From contig CM066993.1 of assembly GCA_033977485.1 (NCBI GenBank), forward strand, positions 71,030,864-71,094,863: 64,000 nt of DNA, in the 5' to 3' direction. A program made the position numbers and the translations under genes. Every line of letters begins with the position of its first letter. Position 1 is the first letter of the stretch. Below are positions 57,863 through 64,000 of this stretch, in pieces. The DNA comes from Hydrangea macrophylla. Its lineage: Eukaryota > Streptophyta > Magnoliopsida > Cornales > Hydrangeaceae. The notes beneath the pieces are model-generated. The model made no database searches. It had not been told where the DNA came from and was given only the letters and a program-made list of their open reading frames with translations.

Positions 57863-58074
57863 CCAATCGATTGGTATAGATGTCAATCGATTGGTATAAA
57901 AGTGGCATCAATCGATTGGAAGAAGGTTCAATCGATTGGTATAAAAGTAGTGTCAATCGATTGATAAAAAGTTCAATCGATTGGATCACAATCCATGTCA
58001 ATCGATTGCATAAAGTGTCAATCGATTGGAACATGAAAGATGTCAATCGATTGGTATAGATGTCAATCGATTGA
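57863..58074. repeat. Palindromic word array CAATCGATTG, ten perfect copies
   Basis: The perfect ten-base palindrome starts at 57864, 57884, 57909, 57929, 57954, 57974, 57999, 58019, 58044 and 58064. The distances alternate 20, 25, 20, 25, 20, 25, 20, 25, 20, so the array is five 45-base units with two words each. No word has a mismatch, while the 10- and 15-base spacers between words vary freely. The preceding base is T or C and the following one mostly G. It lies in LTR C. Confidence 0.95.
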
Positions 58075-58204
58075 CACTTCGTCTTCTTCACAGAGAAGAC
58101 TGCCCAGCAACATATAAACGGGAATACATGGTTTCTTCTCCATTTCTTCATTCAAGCATATTCTAACACCAATATAAAGCTACCAAGTAAGTTTAAAACT
58201 CACC

Positions 58205-58440
58205 TTAGACATTAAGGGCGTGTTTGGTTGTGTGAAATGAAGCTTGGAGCTTCAATGGTGGTCTCCATCTCTCTCTCTCTAGTTCTCTGTCTTCTCTCTT
58301 CTCCTTCTCCTTCTTTCTTCTTTCTGATCTTCTCCTCTTCTTCCTTCTTGTCTCAGTCCATGGATGTGTGTGTGTGAGTGTATGAATACATGTATATATG
58401 TGTGTATATATATGTGTGTTTATATATACATAACACACAC
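58205..58440 (-). repeat. (CT)n and (GT/TA)n microsatellites in LTR C
   Basis: CT-rich (58262-58350) and GT/TA-rich (58366-58440) simple sequence separates the two palindrome clusters. Confidence 0.8.
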
Positions 58441-58571
58441 ACAAACACTCCTTCTCACTCTCTCTGATTTCTGTAAACAGAAATCCGCCCAAAATGGGCT
58501 GGTATATATAAAGGGAATGTGTTCACGTGGCCTCTCCCCAGGCAGAGCAAAAGAATCTGCCCAGCTGCCTT

Positions 58572-58683
58572 CAATCGATTGGCATAAGTGTCAATCGATT
58601 GATACAATCAATTGATTGGTATAAAGTTCAATCGATTGGTATCCAAAATAAGGCAATCGATTGGAAAACTTGTCAATCGATTG
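58572..58683. repeat. Second CAATCGATTG cluster in LTR C
   Basis: Words start at 58572, 58592, 58609 (CAATTGATTG, one mismatch), 58629, 58654 and 58674. Distances are 20, 17, 20, 25 and 20, again mostly 20/25. This cluster is near the transcription-proximal end of the LTR on the minus strand. Confidence 0.9.
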
Positions 58684-58809
58684 GTATCCAAAATATACCA
58701 AGGGTAAGGCCAAGCTCATACAAGTATAAAAAGAAACATACAGGGTCTTATTCACATAATATATTACAAAAATACAGGGTATTACAATATAAAAGGACAA
58801 TGTCGTACT

Positions 58810-59810
58810 AGAAAAGACCCTATAAACCCGCGAACTAGGTGGTGGAACCTTATGGCGAGAAACTAGCAATATTCCGAGAGAGAATGGATACAGAAGCACA
58901 TTGGAATTTGGAAGATGGGAGCAATACTACGTGGGATAGAATGGCAGGGTGCATCACGAGAATATCGAAGGAGGTGCTCAGAGAGTCGAAGGGAAGAGGG
59001 TTAGCATCTAAAGATACTTGGTGGTGGAATGAAGAGGTACAAGCTGCAGTAAAAACCAAAAAGGATTGCTTTAAGAAGTGACAAAATGATAGAAGTGATG
59101 AACACTTCAAAAGTTATAAATGTGCAAATAAGGAGGTTAAAAAGACAGTTAAAGTTGCTAAAATGGAAGCCTATGACGCATTCTACACCAAACTAGACAC
59201 TAGAGAGGGAGAAAAATATATTTATAAGCTTACTAAGTTGAGAGAAAGGAAAACAAGAGACATTAATCTGGTTAAGTGTATAAAAAGCAAAGACTCTAGG
59301 GTATTAGTGAACGACGAAGAGATTAAGTAAATGTGGAAGAGCTATTTTGAGAAGTTGCTGAATGAAAAATATATGGATAACACAATTGAAGGAGAAATTG
59401 GAAGTTACGATGAAACTAGAGAATACAGATTCTATCGGAGAATAAGAAACTAGCTATTAGGCCAGCTATGCTCTACGGGACAGAGTGTTGGGTAACTAAG
59501 AAACAACACATTAGCAAAGTGAGTGTAGTGGAGATGATGATGCTAAGATGGATGTAGCGGAGAAATGATTATATCCGAGAGACTGTAGGAGTGACACATA
59601 TTGAGGATAAGTTGAGGGAGAATAGACTTAGATGGTTCGGCTATGTACAACGAAGACCTGTAGATGCACCTGTACGAAATAGTGATAAGATCGTAGTGCC
59701 TGAAATGGTTAGAGGGAGAGACAGACCTAAACTGACTTGGGAATATGTAGTACAACAAGATATAAATATATATAATTTAAATGAGTATATAGCTCTTAAT
59801 CGTGCATGAT
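58810..59810 (+). pseudogene. RTE-type LINE, 3' fragment
   Basis: Fragments such as GEKLAIFRERMDTEAHWNLE, WDRMAGCITRISKEVL and DTWWWNEEVQAAVKTKKDCF precede the reverse transcriptase. A deletion removes most of that domain near 59440, and C-terminal segments follow: AMLYGTECWVTKKQH, MLRWM, GVTHIEDKLRENRLRWFGYV and DRPKLTWEYVV. Stops and frameshifts interrupt it. It is collinear with the 5' fragment at 52142-52377 and belongs to the same LINE type. Confidence 0.85.
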
Positions 59811-61128
59811 AGAGAAAAATGATTCATACAATTAATTGGGACACAAGTCTTGATTTGGTTTAGAGTGATCATTAATTTGAAAAGAATATTAGAGTATTTC
59901 CCCATGTTAAATCATAGGTAGTCTTTTTAAGTTTTCTCGTGATTTTTTTCATGATTGCAAGTCGAAGGAAATGGTAAGGTATTTTTTTTTTTTTTTTTGG
60001 TGATCTGAATGTTACGGATTCAAAACTTAAGAATAGCTTCTGTGGACAGAGATAAAGTTGTGTACTCTCTCTGGATTTCTCTTTTAATCATGATTACAAT
60101 CACTGTTGTTGAGATACTACTACAGTCACTCAAAATGATTTTAGATGAAACACTTTTTATTAAAATGTTATTGGAATCATTCAATTCAAGGACATCCAAA
60201 CAGATTTTAATTATACATAGAAGTTAAGGGTTCCAACCACCATTTTCGAAGACTTTGATGTCACCTAAGAATATAAGAAGGATGGTAAGTAAGCATATTC
60301 CACCCACCATGGCCAATCTGTCAAAGATTCTCATCATAATAAGATCAAACTCAAAATTTAGATTATAGTTCTTATTAAAATTATCATTTTTAACTATTTT
60401 CTTACTGATTAATCATGCATGTCAATTAAGAAAGGTTTTTTTTTTTTTTTTTTTTCCCCCCCTTTTCCTTGTTAAGTTCCATCAGTATTATATGTTCTTT
60501 GCCTGTACCTATGTTTCTTTATGTTGCTTTTCAAAATACATTTGTAAAAGCAACTTATGCTCAGTGAGAGAGTTGAGACTTGAGAGTGAGAGATCCACCA
60601 TCAGAAATTCCGATTGATTTTGACATCCATGTCAGGGCAGCACTCTGGAGGTAAGTTTTTTTCGGTCTATTTATAATTAGATCAATATATTATATATAAT
60701 AAGGTTTTTTTTTTTTTTTTCAAATTTTAAGAAAATGAAGTATAATTGAACCAACATATTACATATAAAATCATTTTCTTTTAACCTAATTAATATTTTT
60801 TGGGGGCTATATAATAAGTTTACTTATTTTAGGGGGGCAAAGTTTAATAAAATTTGAATTTTTTTCTAAAATGCACATATAAAAATATAATTTTCCAAAA
60901 GTCAAGGGTGTCCACTGTCTCCCCCAGCCCGTGCATCCGCCACTGCCCAAAAGTTAATTGGAGGAAAATGTTACACACTATATGAGCCAAGGACAGCCCA
61001 TTACATAGTCAATGTGGGATAATCTGTTGTATCAATGTAGTTCGTTCAAACCCTAACTCATGTTCTCATGTGCAAAAATATCATCTTGAAAAAGTCAAAA
61101 TGGTACTAAAATGCACCTTTAAAATGGA
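59811..61128. other. Intergenic DNA with transposon debris
   Basis: T runs occur at 59982-59998, 60437-60456 and 60703-60720. At about 60905-60950 the sequence CCCCCAGCCCGTGCATCCGCC followed by ACTGC resembles the end of a hAT- or Mutator-type transposon, but its partner end was not secured. No gene is recognised. Confidence 0.45.
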
Positions 61129-61233
61129 ATATTTTTTAGATGCCAAATTAATTTGGCCTTAATGGTCATTTTTGGTTTGTAATTTGGTGGTTTGGTAATT
61201 TTATATCACTTCTATCTACCTCAAGTTACTATA

Positions 61234-61854
61234 TCTATTACTATATATAAAAGCTAAGAGTATTAGCCTAGAAATCATAAGAAAGTGACATGTGTCACTC
61301 TCATTTATGTCAAACCTTTTAACCCATTTCATAGAGTATTTTTGCTAACCTATTATTGGTCTACTATTGTTCACCAGGCTTCACTGGGTGACACATGTCT
61401 CATTTCATTCCCATTTTGCCCCTATACTATCAACATAATTACTGGAATGGGACACATGTCACCCAATGAAGGCATGGGTGAGCAATAGTGGATCAAAAAT
61501 GGGTGAGCAAAAATGCTATCATTTCTCAAATCCTTAATCACTCTCTTTACATCAAAGAATTACTTGAGTATCAAATATTATCATTTAATTGGTACATAAA
61601 GGACTTTTTGTATTCAAATATTTTGTCCTCTCCATTCAATATTGCTTGGTGCCTCATCCATTAATTGTATAAATAGATCGATTTTAGAGGATGCAATTTT
61701 GTATATGCTATGCGAAACTTTTCACAAGAACTATAATAACTATTGCAAGTGTGTTGTTTTTAATTGAACTCAGATAATAAAAATATTCATCACCAATATT
61801 TTTGATTAATTAGATGAACAATGTACCCCGCACACTGTGCGGGATACATTCTAG
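61234..61854 (+). mobile_element. Non-autonomous Helitron, 621 bases
   Basis: It begins TCTATTACTATATATAAAAG after an A and ends ATACATTCTAG before a T. Seven bases before CTAG is a hairpin with stem CCCGCAC/GTGCGGG and loop ACT (61827-61843). The matching position in the second repeat copy (around 63432) lacks the element, which gives an empty site with A/T-type insertion. No coding capacity. Confidence 0.88.
61330..61525. mobile_element. Fold-back MITE inside the Helitron
   Basis: Arms of about 75 bases (TTTTTGCTAACC...GGGTGACACATGT and its inverse ACATGTCACCC...GGGTGAGCAAAAA) face each other. The sequence is related to the small MITE at 47523-47624. It may have inserted in an ancestral Helitron copy. 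Confidence 0.7.
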
Positions 61855-62405
61855 TATAAATAGTAACTTGAGTCTTGTTTGACAAAATTTGTTTGAGCCT
61901 TAAGACATCTTTCAAGGAACATTTGTATTACTAAACAAGCCTCAAATTGATTTTGTAGATTAAGGCTTGTTTGGCAAGGCTTGTTTGACCCTTAAGACTT
62001 ATTTCAATAAATCTTAGAATTACCAAACAAGCCTAAGTTACTTTTATAAATTACCCTTTTATGCATATGTATATATACATATACATATACATACATATTA
62101 TAATTTATTATTATTCTTAATATTTTTTAAGTGTGTACAATTATAAATTTAATTATCAAATTACCCTTTTATCTTTTGTTATTACCCTTGTGTGCATATG
62201 TATACATATACTATTATATATTATATATATACATATACATATACTATTTTATTGTATTATTAAAATTACTATTTTACTTTTTGTAATTTGTTAAAGTTGA
62301 AAGGGTGTACAATTATAAATTGAATAACCAAATCACCATTTTGTTAAATTGATTTACCAAAAACCCCTTTACCTTTTGTAAATTACCCGTTTGTATATAT
62401 GTATA

Positions 62406-63045
62406 CTAGCGTTGGCCTGTGCTATGCACGGGTATCATTGATTTTTTTTTTTTTTTTTTAAATTTACTAAGGAAGTCTGAAAAATAATTAAATTAAAAAA
62501 ATGCAAAAAAAAAAAAAAAAGATATATAGTGGGAGAGAGGCGGTTATAGTGAGTGTGAGGGAAAACTACTACAAAAATGTAAGGGTGTGTTTGATAACCC
62601 AATTAAGTGGTGAAAATGAAAATTTTTATCACTTAATTTTTTTCAGTGCGTTTGATAATATACCACTTAATTCAAAAAGCAACCAAAAATCCACTGAAAA
62701 TAAGTGAAAATTTTCTACTGAAAATAATCACTGATTACAGTCTATTTTAGTTTTTGAAACACTGTTTTCAGTATTGCAAATACAAATCACTTAAAATTTT
62801 CAGTACTTAAATTCAGCACTTAATTTTCAGTACTTAATTTTCAGTTTTATCAAACGCACCCTAAGAGTGTAGGAGGCATGTATTTTTTTTTACTTTAAGA
62901 ATATAATTTATTTTCAATATCTATATATATATATATATACTTAGTTGTGTATCTATACTATACTATTGTGTAATAATGTCATGCGACATCTCAACAATAC
63001 GAGAGTGCCACATGGCATCTACATTGCTATTTATAGATATATAGA
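62406..63045 (-). mobile_element. Second non-autonomous Helitron, minus strand
   Basis: The minus strand ends in a hairpin (CCCGTGC/GCACAGG, loop ATA) at 62416-62432 followed by CTAG at 62409-62406. The likely 5' end TCTATATATCTATAAATAGC is at 63045. The same terminus appears again at 63977, within the second repeat copy, and continues past the window. Confidence 0.65.
62580..62864. mobile_element. MITE with TAA duplication inside the second Helitron
   Basis: TAA flanks 62583-62861, which begins GGGTGTGTTTGATAA and ends TTATCAAACGCACCC, a close inverted pair. PIF/Harbinger-like by target size. The interior is non-coding. Confidence 0.75.
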
Positions 63046-63253
63046 TCTATAGATATACATATATTTATGTATTTAAAGTGAGTACATTTATAAATTGAAT
63101 TACCAAATTACTATTTTTCCTTTTTGTAAATTACCCTTGTGTGTATAAATATACATATATACGGCCAGACTCTTAAGTGAATAGGGTCGAGTGAACATAT
63201 CCAGTGAATATTATTTTTTACCTAAAAGAACCCGCATACTATACTATAAAAGT

Positions 63254-64000
63254 GCCTAAAGGGGAACATTCCTTAGATGTCAAATTAATTTAGCCTTAAT
63301 GGTCATTTTGCCTAAAAAGGAATATTCTCTAGATGCCAAATTAATTTGGCCTTAATGGTCATTTTGGGTTTATAATTTGGTTGTTTGGTAATTTCACATC
63401 ACATGATTCACATCTATCTACCTCATGTTACTATACATGAATAGTAACTTGAGTCTTGTTTGGCAAAGTTTGTTTGAGCATTAAGGCATCTTTCAAGAAA
63501 TCTTTGCATTACCAAACAAGCCTCAAATTAATTTTGTAGATTAAGGCTAGTTTGGCAAGGCTTGATTGACTCATTTTAATGAATCTTAGAATTACCAAAC
63601 AAGCGTTAAGGTACTTTTGTAAATTACCCTTTTGTGTATAAGTATATATACTAATATACATATACATACATACATACATATCATAATTTATTATTATTCT
63701 TAATGTATTTGAAGTGTACAATTATAAATTTAATTATCAAATTGCCCTTTGCCTTTTGTTATTACCCTTGTGTGCATATGTATACATATACTATTATATT
63801 ATATATATATATACATATACTATTTTATTGTATTATTAAAATTACTATTTTGCCTTTTGTAATTTGTTAAAGTTGAAAGGGTGTACAATTATAAATTGAA
63901 TAACCAAATTATCATTTTGTTAAATTGACCAAATTACCCTTTTGCCTTTTGTAAATTACCCGTTTGTATGTAAGTATACTAGCGTTGGCATGTGCTGTGC
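63254..64000 (+). repeat. Direct repeat copy 2, running off the window
   Basis: It opens with two short tandem copies of a CAAATTAATTTGGCCTTAAT-containing unit (63254-63365) and then follows the sequence of 61138-62440 without the first Helitron. It ends in the Helitron terminus CTAGCGTTGGCATGTGC (from 63977), cut by the window end. Confidence 0.8.

Larger units (their letters stand above)
56508..58786 (-). mobile_element. 5' LTR of a gypsy-like element (LTR C)
   Basis: On the minus strand it starts TGTAATACCCTG (58786) and ends CCGGGGCGTGACA (56508), with a primer site just beyond. It is 2279 bases long. Its start and end resemble those of LTR B. It carries tandem repeats at about 57210-57545 and two clusters of the palindrome CAATCGATTG. 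The partner LTR was not found and was probably lost with part of the surrounding LINE. Confidence 0.75.
61129..62440 (+). repeat. Direct repeat copy 1 of a long segment (partner 63300-64000)
   Basis: From GATGCCAAATTAATTTGG at about 61138 to the Helitron terminus at 62406-62432, the sequence matches 63323-64000 in order with moderate divergence. The Helitron at 61234-61854 is present only in this copy. Confidence 0.8.

Noticed and set aside
57813..58151. 112-codon minus-strand frame with repeated QSID/NRLT motifs
   Set aside because: The peptide repeat is only the translation of the palindromic DNA word; 20/25-base spacing shifts the frame between words, so the DNA, not a protein, is the repeated unit.
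57863..58683. CRISPR-like array of short repeats and spacers
   Set aside because: Repeats are ten-base palindromes with 7-15-base spacers in a plant LTR, there are no cas genes, and the context is eukaryotic.
52554..58786. LTRs B and C as the two LTRs of one insertion
   Set aside because: B has its own CCCCT target duplication and is far too diverged from C, with a different word array.

Overview
The window is nuclear DNA of a flowering plant, most likely a eudicot. It is AT-rich, has two spliced genes of plant-wide families, GT-AG introns, and a dense load of Ty1/copia and Ty3/gypsy-like LTR elements, TRIMs, MITEs, Helitrons and a broken LINE. No prokaryotic or organellar features were seen. 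I cannot name the species.

Layout. 1-2267: the 3' end and an LTR of a gypsy-like element. 2268-6250: intergenic, with old transposon debris. About 6250-33870, plus strand: a ten-coding-exon gene encoding a roughly 2085-residue NT-C2 plus coiled-coil protein (At1g22060-like, historically labelled 'myosin-related' or 'sporulation-specific'). Its last intron is 13.3 kb and holds two families of tandem TRIMs and a nest: an old copia element containing a TRIM and a young, intact copia element. 34069-45842: a young but almost coding-free LTR element carrying a second copia insertion whose long reading frame has one stop. 47222-49331, minus strand: a three-exon membrane-anchored ubiquitin-fold (MUB) gene. 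49332-52140: intergenic with MITEs and microsatellites. 52142-59810: an RTE-type LINE broken by gypsy-like LTR sequence, comprising a solo LTR with target duplication, an acidic orphan ORF behind a primer binding site, and a second diverged LTR. 60000-64000: Helitrons and MITEs within a directly repeated segment that runs off the window.

Function. The two host genes face opposite ways and show no functional link. The NT-C2 protein is predicted to be a long membrane- or organelle-associated coiled-coil tether. The MUB is a small prenylated ubiquitin-fold protein of the plasma membrane. Most other content is mobile DNA, and most boundaries are supported by matching terminal repeats and target-site duplications read directly from the sequence.

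Most unusual signal. The gypsy-like LTRs carry clusters of short palindromic words. In the LTR at 56508-58786 the word CAATCGATTG occurs ten times without a mismatch, at strictly alternating 20- and 25-base spacing, while the spacers have diverged. The LTR at 216-2267 has a related word, CAGTCGACTG, which differs by a symmetric, palindrome-preserving change and sits in pairs 20-21 bases apart. The LTR at 52554-55445 has a G+C-rich word set instead. This looks like element-specific arrays of protein-binding sites; that function is inferred, not shown.
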